Below, in pieces: positions 43,035 through 51,047 of a DNA stretch of 64,000 bases (positions within the stretch are counted from its first letter, which is position 1; each line of letters opens with the position of its first letter). The stretch lies in contig NZ_JANCLX010000027.1 of the NCBI RefSeq assembly GCF_024295805.1, positions 55,269 to 119,268 on the forward strand. Direction: 5' to 3'. This DNA is from Streptomyces cucumeris. GTDB taxonomy: Bacteria > Actinomycetota > Actinomycetes > Streptomycetales > Streptomycetaceae. Below the pieces are notes generated by a model. The model did no database searches and was not told the DNA's origin. It saw only the letters and a list, made by a program, of their open reading frames with translations. A program made the position numbers and the translations under genes.

Positions 43035-43985
43035 ATGATGAAGGCTGTCGTGCTCGACACCGAGGACCAGTACCGGGTCACCGAACTGGATGAGCCCACT
43101 CCCGGTCCCGGCCAGGTGGCGATCCGTGTGGCCTACGCCGGGATCCAGTGGGGCGACACCATGGTCAGGGAGGGGCGCTTTGCCGTACCGCGTCCCTTCG
43201 TCCCGGGGTTCGAGGCAGCCGGGCACATCGTCGCGGTCGGCCCGGGCGTCGACGCACACCGTGTCGGTGAGGCCGTCACCGCGCTGACCACCTCAGGCGC
43301 CTACTCCGAGGTGGTCCTGGCACCCGCCACGCTCACGTTCGGCATCGGCGACCTGCCGCTGAGGACAGCCGCAGGTCTCGGGTGGGGCGCACCGACCGCC
43401 TACGACCTGATCAACACCGCCGCGCACGTGCGGCCCGGGGAGAGCGTGCTGATCCACGCCGCGGCCGGCTCGGTCGGCACGCTCGCCGCCCAATTCGCCC
43501 GACTGGCCGGAGCGGGCCGGATCGTCGGCGTGGTCGGCACCGCCGACAGGGCCGACTACGCCGCGCAGTTCGGGTACGACCAACTCCTGCTCCGTGAGGA
43601 GTTCCCGGTCAAGCTCGGCGACGAGAAGCCCGACGTCATCCTGGACCCGGTCGGAGGCCCGACCCGCACCGCCGGCTTCGAGCACCTCGCCGAACACGGC
43701 CGACTGGTGGCATACGGCTACCTCGCCACATACGAACCCGTCCTCGCCGACGCCAATGACCTCCTCATGCACGGCAAGTCGCTCCTGACCTACAACAGCA
43801 ACCTGCTCAGCCAGACCCACCCCGAGCGGCTGGCCGACAGTGCCCGCCACGCACTCGGCCTCGTCGCCGAGGGCAAGGTCCGCGTGGACGTCACCACCGA
43901 GTACGCTCTCGAGGACCTGGCCACGGCCGTGCAGCGCCTCGCTTCGGGCGCAACCCATGGCAAGAGCATCCTCCGAGTCGCCTGA
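43035..43985 (+). CDS. zinc-independent quinone oxidoreductase (MDR superfamily)
   Basis: 316 residues from ATG 43035 (AGGGGG upstream; a second ATG follows at once). The GroES-like half has MKAVVLD...PTPGPGQVAIRVAYAGIQWGDTMVREGRF and GFEAAGHIVAVGPGV. The cofactor motif is HAAAGSVGTLAAQFARLAGAGRIVGVVGT. The zinc-binding Cys and His are absent, as in NADPH:quinone reductases. With a divergent MarR this is a typical electrophile- or quinone-responsive pair. Confidence 0.92.
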   Translation: MMKAVVLDTEDQYRVTELDEPTPGPGQVAIRVAYAGIQWGDTMVREGRFAVPRPFVPGFEAAGHIVAVGPGVDAHRVGEAVTALTTSGAYSEVVLAPATLTFGIGDLPLRTAAGLGWGAPTAYDLINTAAHVRPGESVLIHAAAGSVGTLAAQFARLAGAGRIVGVVGTADRADYAAQFGYDQLLLREEFPVKLGDEKPDVILDPVGGPTRTAGFEHLAEHGRLVAYGYLATYEPVLADANDLLMHGKSLLTYNSNLLSQTHPERLADSARHALGLVAEGKVRVDVTTEYALEDLATAVQRLASGATHGKSILRVA

Positions 43986-44127
43986 GAACACATACGAGGC
44001 ACTGCCATGAGGTGCCTTCCGCGCTGAATCCCTCCAGCCCGCCGTGGCGGCAAGCGGTCATCCGAGGCGAACACCGGAGCAGGACCCGCACCACCCCGCG
44101 GCCGCGGCGGTCGCACAGGCTGCTGTG

Positions 44128-44604
44128 TCAGGCGTGGTGGTTCGTGGTGGGGCCGCTGGGTGTCGTGGGCAGCGGGATGCGGGCCGTGATGCGTTTGCCG
44201 ATCGGCCTCTGTTCGATGATGAGTTCCTCGGTGACCGCCTTGACGATCTCCAAGCCGTGCTGACCGATCCTGCCGGGATCCGCGGTCCGGGCGGAGGGAA
44301 CGACGGGGTCGCTGTCCCACACCACGACGTCCACGCCACGGGCGTCGATGCGGAGTTCCATCAGGATGGGGCCGGGGGCGTACTTGCGGGCGTTGGTGAC
44401 GAGCTCGCTGGCCACCAGTTGGGTGAGACCCTTCACACTTGCGGATACGGGCAGCTGCCGGTCGGTGTGGGCCCGGTCGAGGAAGGCGCTGACATGGTCG
44501 CGGGCTTCGGCGATGCAGCCGTCGTCCCCGTCCAGGGCATAGCCGACGTGCAGCAGGTGCTCATCCGACCCGCTACGGCCCTCACTGCCGGCATGGGAAT
44601 TCAC
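44128..44604 (-). CDS. ATP-binding protein of the RsbW-like family
   Basis: 158 residues from GTG 44604 (GAGGGCGA upstream). HATPase_c_2 motifs: KGLTQLVASELVTNARKYAPG (N box), VVVWDSDPVVP (G1) and GRIGQHGLEIVKAVTEEL (G2). It is divergent from a STAS antagonist gene (169 nt between starts), which suggests a local anti-sigma/anti-anti-sigma pair, though no sigma factor gene is in the window. Confidence 0.9.
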   Translation of the reverse strand: MNSHAGSEGRSGSDEHLLHVGYALDGDDGCIAEARDHVSAFLDRAHTDRQLPVSASVKGLTQLVASELVTNARKYAPGPILMELRIDARGVDVVVWDSDPVVPSARTADPGRIGQHGLEIVKAVTEELIIEQRPIGKRITARIPLPTTPSGPTTNHHA

Positions 44605-44772
44605 GTCGTCTCGCCCTCGCTGCCCCTTCACGCACGCGCGCCAGTACCCGCCCCAGCGCATGCCCACCGGATGCCGATCGACTCAGCCGCCTGGGTGTAT
44701 TCCGCCGTGGTCATAGGGCAGAATCGCCGCGCACGTTCTGACCGGACAAGCCTAGATGCAGTCGAGGGGACA

Positions 44773-45138
44773 GTGACCGACAACCAGGGAGAACACCAGC
44801 CCCACCGGCTTGTTGTCGAATGCACAGTGGTCGATGGGGTCCGTGTCGTGACCGTGCGGGGCGAAATCGACCACGAGGTGAAGGACATGCTGGGTGACGC
44901 ACTGATGTCCGAAGACCAGCCGCAGCCACCCCGGATCGTCGTGGACCTCAGTGGGGTGTCCTTCATGGACTCCAGCGGGATCAACGTCTTCATCACCGCC
45001 CACCGGCGGGTGACTGACAGCCAGGGCTGGCTGCGCATCGCCGCCGCCCAGGAGCCCGTCCTGCGTATTCTGCGCCTGGTCGGCCTCGATGCCCTCATCG
45101 ACTGCCACCCCACCATCGAACAGGCGATGAACGCCTGA
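44773..45138 (+). CDS. STAS-domain anti-sigma factor antagonist
   Basis: 121 residues from GTG 44773 (GAGGGGACA upstream). The STAS fold is full length: RLVVECTVVDGVRVVTVRGEIDHEVKDMLGDALM, IVVDLSGVSFMDSSGINVFITAHRRV. The phosphorylatable serine is S67 or S68 in MDSSGI. Probable partner of the divergent RsbW-like kinase. Confidence 0.92.
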   Translation: MTDNQGEHQPHRLVVECTVVDGVRVVTVRGEIDHEVKDMLGDALMSEDQPQPPRIVVDLSGVSFMDSSGINVFITAHRRVTDSQGWLRIAAAQEPVLRILRLVGLDALIDCHPTIEQAMNA

Positions 45139-45389
45139 CCGCGCCGCGCATGCCCCGTACCGAGTCGGGGGCGTCCTGGCTGAACGCCTTCGCGCGAGCA
45201 CCGTGGTCCGGCCAGTCCGACAGGTGTCAACCGCGGGACAATTCATGCCACCCGTTCCGGCGAGCGCGATCGCGATCCCGATGACCGGTCAGGGTGCCGG
45301 GGCTGCCATACGAGTCCGCCAGCACGAATCGTCCCTGCCCCTCCGCACGGACGGCTGACCCACCTCCGGCCGCCTTCCGCCGCTGAGCC

Positions 45390-46172
45390 CTACAGGGCCT
45401 CGCCGGGAATCGACAGATAGACATCCCGCAGCCGCCTCAAGGCGCGGTGCTCTACGGCGAATCCGGTCTCATCCAGCGCCGACAGGGGCCTGACACCGAT
45501 GCTCGTGTTCGTCGCGAAGGCCGCCGCCATACCCGTGGCCTGCTCCAGGCTGACAGGGGCGATGCGGTGCTCGACGTGCTGCTGGAGCAGCGCCATGGTG
45601 ACGCCAGGCAACACGGGAGCTTCCGGCCACACGATGGTGCCGTCGTGATCGACGAATCCGACGTTCCATGTGCCGCCCTCGCTGATGAGCCCGTCACGGC
45701 CGACGAAGAGCGCGTCGTCGAATCCGGCGAGCTGTGCCGTACGCCGGGCCTGCAGGGCGCCGAACAGCCCGCAGTGTTTGACCCGGGGCAGGTCCCGCTC
45801 GTACGGCACACTCATCGTGCGCAGCGGCTCGGGAGGCAATGCGCCGGCGCCGCGGACGGACACCATGATGTGCGGCTCACCGGTCTCAGCCGGATGCCCC
45901 ATATCGACCTTCGGGTCGAAGATGGTGACGCGCACGACACACGGGCGGCTCCGCCCTTCCAGACTCTGCCTGACGTATGCAAGGACGCATCCGGTGTCGA
46001 GGCCGGTGCCCCACACGATCTCGCTGTCCCGCCGGAGCCGTTCCAGGTGGAGTGCCAGGCCGCGGATGGCGCCATCGGCGCCGACGCGCATGGACGTGAA
46101 ATGCCCGAGACCGGTCAGGGCAAGCGGCAGCAGGTCATCCGCTGATACGGGCTTTCCATCGAGAGTCGCCAT
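45390..46172 (-). CDS. PLP-dependent class IV aminotransferase
   Basis: 260 residues from ATG 46172 (ATG 46184 is in frame). The Schiff-base lysine is in PRVKHCGLFGALQARR, and FVGRDGLISEGGTWNVGFVDHDGTIVWPEAPVLPGVTM is the conserved PLP-binding block of the branched-chain aminotransferase/aminodeoxychorismate-lyase family. FDDAL replaces the family's usual acidic YDEAL. The substrate is unknown. Confidence 0.9.
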   Translation of the reverse strand: MATLDGKPVSADDLLPLALTGLGHFTSMRVGADGAIRGLALHLERLRRDSEIVWGTGLDTGCVLAYVRQSLEGRSRPCVVRVTIFDPKVDMGHPAETGEPHIMVSVRGAGALPPEPLRTMSVPYERDLPRVKHCGLFGALQARRTAQLAGFDDALFVGRDGLISEGGTWNVGFVDHDGTIVWPEAPVLPGVTMALLQQHVEHRIAPVSLEQATGMAAAFATNTSIGVRPLSALDETGFAVEHRALRRLRDVYLSIPGEAL

Positions 46173-46301
46173 GCCGCTCAGCATCGCAGGAGTGCCCGCC
46201 CCGGCGGCGCGATGCCACGAAGACGGGCCCGGACCCGCGTCCGCCTCCGGACCCGCGTCCGCCTCCGGGCACCCCAGCGCGCCACGAACCTCAGCGAAGC
46301 G

Positions 46302-49300
46302 TCACTCGTCGAGACCTCCCAGCCGGTGCGCGATGGCCGCGGCCTCGCCCCGGCTTGAAGCGCCCAGCTTGGCCAGGATGTTGGAGACATGCACACTCGC
46401 CGTCTTCGGCGAGATGAACAGCTCCTCCGCGATCTGCCGGTTGCTCCGCCCGGCGGCGACCAGCCGCAGCACATCCCGCTCCCGGACGGTCAGCCCCAGC
46501 GCCGCTGCCGGCGCCGGGGGAGGGGCCGTCTCCCCGTCGGCCTGACGCAACGGGATCCGGGCACGCCCGGCGAGCGTGGTGATCTCCGTCTCGAGCGGCG
46601 CCGCGCCCAGCTCGCGCGCTACCGCCTCGGCCTGCCGCAGCAGTTCACCGGCCGCTGTGCGGGACCCGTTGCCGCCCTGGATGATCAGGGCTTCCGCGAG
46701 CCGCAACCGGGCAGTGGCCAGCAGCGTGGGGGACTCCAACCGTTCGGTGGCGGCGACGGCGTCCGTCCAGTGGGCGGTGGCGTCCTGCCCCTCGGCGGTG
46801 AGCAGCTCGGCCTGGATCATCAGGGCCTGTGCGGCCCACAGGGGTACGAAATCGGGCTGGCCCTTCATCGCCTCGCGTATCCGCTGCACCGCCGCCTCGC
46901 GTCCCGGTTCGGCCACCGCGAGCCCACGGGCCCGCGCCTCCGCCGCCGCGGCCTCGTACAACAGGGGCCAGCCGTAGCGGTGATGGCCGAAGGGGATGAC
47001 TTCGCCGACCGCCGTCTCCAGCAAGGAGCGGACGTCGAGAATCCGGCCGTCGGCGGCCGCCAGCGCGATGGCCATGCGGCCCACGGCCAGGGTGTGCTGT
47101 GGCTCCGGGTAAGGGCCGGTGGTGCTGTTGCCGGCCTCCTCCATCCGGCGCCGGGCTTCGTCGTAAGCACCCCGGGCCAGAGCCAGTTCGGCCCTCCGCT
47201 CGGCGATCAGCGCCCGCATGCGCACGCTCACCCCACGGCGGCCGAGGGCCCGCTCGACGATGTCGTCGGCGTCGGCCCAGCGGCCGAGGTGGATAAGGGA
47301 TTCGGCGAGGTTGCCGTCGATGTACGAGGCGGTGTTCGGCAGCCCGTACCGCTCGGCCAGGCCACTGCCCTCCTCGGCGGTCTCGACGGCCTCCGCGTAG
47401 CGTCCGAGGCCGTGCAGCGCCGTGGCCAGGTTGCCGTAGCCGCGCAGCAGGACGTTGGCGTTGCCCGGCTCCAGGTCCCGGGCGCACACGTCGCGGGCCC
47501 GCTCGAGCCCGGCCTCGACGTTGCCCGAGTGGATGGTAAGCCAGGCCAGGGTGTGCTGGGCGGCGAGTCCGGTGATGTCGGCGCCCGTTATCCGGCAGAG
47601 CTCCACCGCCTGTTCCGCGGTCTCGATGGCGCTCGGCGCCGGCTGGTGCACGATGTACCAATGTGCCGCATACGTCATTACCTCGGCGTGTACGACGGAC
47701 GGCGGCAGGCCCTTGACCAGCTTCTGGGCCTGGGAGATCTCGTCCCAGCCGTCGGAGCGGGACAGGTCTCGCACCAACTGGTACCGCTCCATCCAGAACC
47801 AGGCCGCCCTCAGGGGGTCGCCCTCCAGCTCGCGCAGCGCCCGCTTGCCGAGGGCGAGCGCCCGCTCCCGCTCGCTCGCGAGGCGCGCGGCGACGCTGAT
47901 CGCGGCGAGCAGGTCCACGAAGTCGCCTGGCATATCCGGGTAGATGGCCGGCGCCAGCCCGTTCTCGATGCCCTGCCGCATCGTCTCGCGGCGCAGCTCC
48001 TCGGGGACGTCGTCCCACAACTCCATGGCCCGCTCGAGCAGCTGGTGCTGCTCGGCGAACGCGTGCCGGCCGCGGGCGGCGGCCGCCGCGGCGATCACGG
48101 CGGGCAGCGCCCTGGCGGGGTCGCGGGCGTCGTACCAGTAGCGGGCCAGCCGGCCGGCCCGCTCCTCGGACCGTACGAGCGTGGGGTCGGCCTCCAGCGC
48201 CTTGGCGTAGCGGCGGCTGAGCCGGGAGCGCTCGCCGGGCAGCAGGTCGCCGACCACGGCCTCGCGCATCAGGGCGTGCCGGAAACGGAAGGACTCGCCC
48301 TCGTCGGAGGGCTGCAGGACGGCTGCGCCGACAGCGGTGCGCAGGGCCTCGATCAGCTCGTCCTCGGCGAGACCCGTGACGGTGGCCAGCAGCCGGAACT
48401 CCACCTCGGAGCCCCCCTCGGCGGCGGTCCGCACCACGCGCTGCACCTCGTCCGGCAGCGCCTCGACCCGGACCAGCAGAAGGTCGCGCAGGGAGTCGCT
48501 GATACCGCCCGGGGAACCGCCGAGGATGCTGCACGCCAGCTCCTCGACGAAGAAGGCGTTGCCCTCGGAGCGTTCGAAGACCCGGTCCAGCACCTGCTCG
48601 GGAAGGGCCTCGCCGTGGATGGCGGTGAGCTGGCGGCGGACTTCGGTGCGGTCGAAGCGGGGCAGTTCGAGACGGGTGACGGTGCGCAGCCGCTCGTACT
48701 CGGCGAGGGCGGGGCGCAGCGGGTGGCGGCGGTGCAGGTCGTCGGCGCGGTAGGTGGCGACGATGAGCAGGCGGCTGTCGGTGAGGGCGCGCAGCAGGTA
48801 GCTGAGCAGCTCGCGGGTGGAGCGGTCGGCCCAGTGCAGGTCCTCCAGGGCCAGGACGAGGGTCCGGTCCGTGGCGAGACGCTCGAGGAGGCGGACGGTG
48901 AGCTCGAAGAGCCGGGCGCGGCCGTCGGTCTCCGGGCGGTCCCGGTCCATTTCGCCGAGCTCGGGCAGGAGCCGGGCGAGCTCGCCTTCCTGTCCGGCCA
49001 CGGCGGCGCGGAGCTCGGCGTCGAGCTTGCGGCGCAGGGAGCGCAGGGCGGCCGAGACGGGGTGGTACGGCAGGGCGTCGGCGCCGGTTTCGACGCAGCC
49101 GCCGAGGGCGACGACGGCCCCGTCCGCGGCGGCCCGGCCGAGGAACTCCTGAATCAGCCGGGTCTTGCCGACGCCGGCCTCGCCGCCCAGGAAGAGCGCG
49201 CCGGGCTCCCCGGCGTCCGCCCGGGACAGGGCCTCGCCGAGGGCGGTCAGCTCGGCGCCGCGGCCTATGAAAACGGGACTGATGTGACTGGTGCGCACGA

Positions 49301-49427
49301 TGCTGAGCATCGCATCTCGTACGAGGTCAGGGACAGTGGTTTCGGCGTCGGCGTCGGCGCCGGCGTCGGCGGGCGGCCGGGCCGCCGCGGCCGGGTGCCC
49401 GTCCACGCGACGCTCCTGCTCCGTCAC
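46302..49427 (-). CDS. LAL-type regulator: AAA/STAND ATPase, TPR-like region and LuxR HTH
   Basis: 1041 residues from GTG 49427. An Ala/Asp-rich head is followed by PVFIGRGAELTALGEAL and Walker A GGEAGVGKTR (81-90), Walker B VLALEDLHWADRSTRELL, then a long helical TPR-like sensor region (about 400-950). The C-terminal HTH is LTVRERDVLRLVAAGRSNRQIAEELFISPKTASVHVSNILAKLG. This is the MalT/LAL architecture. The GTG overlaps the stop of the 57-residue gene upstream as GTGA, so translation is coupled. Target genes are not evident. Confidence 0.95.
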   Translation of the reverse strand: MTEQERRVDGHPAAAARPPADAGADADAETTVPDLVRDAMLSIVRTSHISPVFIGRGAELTALGEALSRADAGEPGALFLGGEAGVGKTRLIQEFLGRAAADGAVVALGGCVETGADALPYHPVSAALRSLRRKLDAELRAAVAGQEGELARLLPELGEMDRDRPETDGRARLFELTVRLLERLATDRTLVLALEDLHWADRSTRELLSYLLRALTDSRLLIVATYRADDLHRRHPLRPALAEYERLRTVTRLELPRFDRTEVRRQLTAIHGEALPEQVLDRVFERSEGNAFFVEELACSILGGSPGGISDSLRDLLLVRVEALPDEVQRVVRTAAEGGSEVEFRLLATVTGLAEDELIEALRTAVGAAVLQPSDEGESFRFRHALMREAVVGDLLPGERSRLSRRYAKALEADPTLVRSEERAGRLARYWYDARDPARALPAVIAAAAAARGRHAFAEQHQLLERAMELWDDVPEELRRETMRQGIENGLAPAIYPDMPGDFVDLLAAISVAARLASERERALALGKRALRELEGDPLRAAWFWMERYQLVRDLSRSDGWDEISQAQKLVKGLPPSVVHAEVMTYAAHWYIVHQPAPSAIETAEQAVELCRITGADITGLAAQHTLAWLTIHSGNVEAGLERARDVCARDLEPGNANVLLRGYGNLATALHGLGRYAEAVETAEEGSGLAERYGLPNTASYIDGNLAESLIHLGRWADADDIVERALGRRGVSVRMRALIAERRAELALARGAYDEARRRMEEAGNSTTGPYPEPQHTLAVGRMAIALAAADGRILDVRSLLETAVGEVIPFGHHRYGWPLLYEAAAAEARARGLAVAEPGREAAVQRIREAMKGQPDFVPLWAAQALMIQAELLTAEGQDATAHWTDAVAATERLESPTLLATARLRLAEALIIQGGNGSRTAAGELLRQAEAVARELGAAPLETEITTLAGRARIPLRQADGETAPPPAPAAALGLTVRERDVLRLVAAGRSNRQIAEELFISPKTASVHVSNILAKLGASSRGEAAAIAHRLGGLDE

Positions 49428-49597
49428 GCGGCGCGACGGTACTGCTTGCGGCGGTCGGCGTCGGTACGGGCCGCCTTCGCGGCCCGCTCGGCCTTCGCTG
49501 CCCGCGCGGCCTGCTTGGCCTCGTGGGCCAGGCGGCGCTGCGCGGCGCGGGAAAGGAGCTCGGCGTGATGGGCGGCCAGGAACTCACGGTGCAGCAT
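49424..49597 (-). CDS. 57-residue basic Ala-rich protein coupled to the LAL regulator
   Basis: ATG 49597 with GAGGAG 6 nt upstream; stop TGA at 49424, overlapping the GTG of the LAL gene. The protein begins MLHREFLAAHHAELLSRAAQ and continues as a single charged helix rich in Ala, Lys and Arg. The good ribosome binding site, coding bias and GTGA overlap all support a real gene. It could bind nucleic acid or simply deliver ribosomes to the long downstream message. Confidence 0.75.
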   Translation of the reverse strand: MLHREFLAAHHAELLSRAAQRRLAHEAKQAARAAKAERAAKAARTDADRRKQYRRAA

Positions 49598-49616
49598 GGG
49601 GTCTCCTCGGACGGGC

Positions 49617-49645
49617 TGGAAGCTGGTCTCTTGCTTGTGCTTCCA
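49617..49645. promoter_or_regulatory. 7-15-7 inverted repeat upstream of the small-protein/LAL operon
   Basis: TGGAAGC (49617-49623) and GCTTCCA (49639-49645) are perfect inverted copies, 20 nt upstream of the ATG at 49597. It may be an operator for the LAL protein or an mRNA hairpin. The rest of 49646-49851 shows no gene. Confidence 0.5.
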
Positions 49646-49851
49646 ACGTCGTCTCTAAGGTGGGGACACCACATCGGGAGACTTCCGCATCTTGCCGCGC
49701 AGCGGGTGCCTTAGCGGGAAGCGAGATTTCCCGGCGGCCGGTATCGCGCTGACCGGGGGCCGGCTCCTGCCGCAAGATCGTCGAGTCGTCACTCGAGGCG
49801 GCACGATGACCGGCGCACCGGGCTGCGCGGGCGGAGCCTTCTTGAGGACGC

Positions 49852-50286
49852 TCAGTCCAGACAGAACTCGTTGCCCTCGATGTCCTGCATCACGATGCAG
49901 GATTCGTTGTCGTCATCGGCAAGCAGCAGTCGCACACGTACCGCGCCGAGCGCGACCAGTCGCGCGCATTCCGCCTCAAGTGTGGCCAGGCGCTCTTCCC
50001 CCACGAGTCCGGTGCCGACCCGCACGTCGAGATGGACCCGATTCTTGACGACCTTGCCTTCGGGAACGCGCTGGAAGAACATGCGCGGGCCCACACCTGT
50101 GGGGTCCATGCAGACGAACCATGAACCCTGTTCCTCGGCGGGCTGGGAGCGCTTGAAATCGTCCCACGTGGCGAACCCCTCCGGTGGTGGCGGTACGACG
50201 TACCCCAGCACCTCGCACCAGAAGCGAGCGACGCGCTCAGGTTCCGCGCAGTCGAAGGTGACTTGGAACTGCTTGATCGATGACAT
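49852..50286 (-). CDS. VOC-family (glyoxalase-like) protein
   Basis: 144 residues from ATG 50286. The fold is the glyoxalase_6 type: QVTFDCAEPERVARFWCEVLGY, FVCMDPTGVGPRMFFQRVPEGKVVKNRVHLDVRVG, and a C-terminal VMQDIEGNEFCLD with the metal-ligand Glu and NEFC signature. Substrate unknown; some relatives bind drugs. Confidence 0.9.
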   Translation of the reverse strand: MSSIKQFQVTFDCAEPERVARFWCEVLGYVVPPPPEGFATWDDFKRSQPAEEQGSWFVCMDPTGVGPRMFFQRVPEGKVVKNRVHLDVRVGTGLVGEERLATLEAECARLVALGAVRVRLLLADDDNESCIVMQDIEGNEFCLD

Positions 50287-50391
50287 CGGCGCACCATAGC
50301 AGGGGGATTGCTCACTACCTCGTGTGGATGCCGTGGCTGAGGACAACCTGCCGTTACCTGCCGTACGCCCAGGCGCGGCAGGGTGGGCCCC

Positions 50392-50937
50392 ATGACGTAT
50401 GACCCCATACCGTCCGTGGACGCGCTCATGGTTCTGCTGGCCGACTGCGCGGACGTCTGGGACACCCCGGACCGCTCCGGTGACCCGGTGGACATCCTCG
50501 ACCACGGCCTCCAGGTCGCCGCCGTGCTGGCCGAACGCCATCCGGACGACGAGGAACTGCAGGTGGCGGGGCTCGTCCATGACGTCGGCCACTACCTCGT
50601 GCCCGGCGACGAAGCCGGGCACGGCACCCACGCCGCGAGGGCGGTCGAGGGTCTGCTGGGACCCCGAGTCGCCCGGCTGGTCGCCCTGCACATCCCGGCC
50701 AAGCGCTATCTCGCCACCGTCGACCCGGATCTCGCACTGTCCCCGGAGAGCGCCCGCAGCCTCGGCTGTCAGGGCGGCCCGATGACCTCGGTGGAGGCGG
50801 CGGCGTTCGAGGCCGATCCCGACTTCACGGCCGCGATTGCTCTGCGCCGTGCCGACGACGCGGGGAAAGTGGTCGGCCTGCGGGTAGCGGCTCTGGAGTC
50901 CTGGCGCCCCGTCGTGCGACGCGTGGCCGCCCGCTGA
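50392..50937 (+). CDS. HD-domain protein
   Basis: 181 residues from ATG 50392 (in-frame GTG 50383). ILDHGLQVAAVLAERHPDDEELQVAGLVHDVGHYLVPGDEAGHGTHAARAVEGLLG contains the metal-binding H...HD and the downstream His. The VARLVALHIPAKRYLATV region and the SARSLGCQGGPMT segment match the phosphonate-degradation-like (PhnZ/MIOX-related) HD oxygenases, which would use two irons. A phosphohydrolase role is also possible. Confidence 0.85.
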   Translation: MTYDPIPSVDALMVLLADCADVWDTPDRSGDPVDILDHGLQVAAVLAERHPDDEELQVAGLVHDVGHYLVPGDEAGHGTHAARAVEGLLGPRVARLVALHIPAKRYLATVDPDLALSPESARSLGCQGGPMTSVEAAAFEADPDFTAAIALRRADDAGKVVGLRVAALESWRPVVRRVAAR

Positions 50938-51047
50938 GCGTCCGACGTACGGCGACGGGTGCCACCGGGGGATCCGTCACCTCACCGGTGTCTCCCTCCG
51001 GGCGATTCACACCGCCCGGAGGGATGCACACATGGCGATGAGGCAGA

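Noticed and set aside
45152..45172. Hairpin GCCCCG...CGGGGGC after the STAS gene
   Set aside because: Stem is only 6 bp with a bulge; too weak to list as a terminator.
46389..49568. 1059-codon open frame on the plus strand
   Set aside because: Mirror of the LAL regulator gene, which has complete ATPase and LuxR motifs. High GC keeps the opposite frame open.
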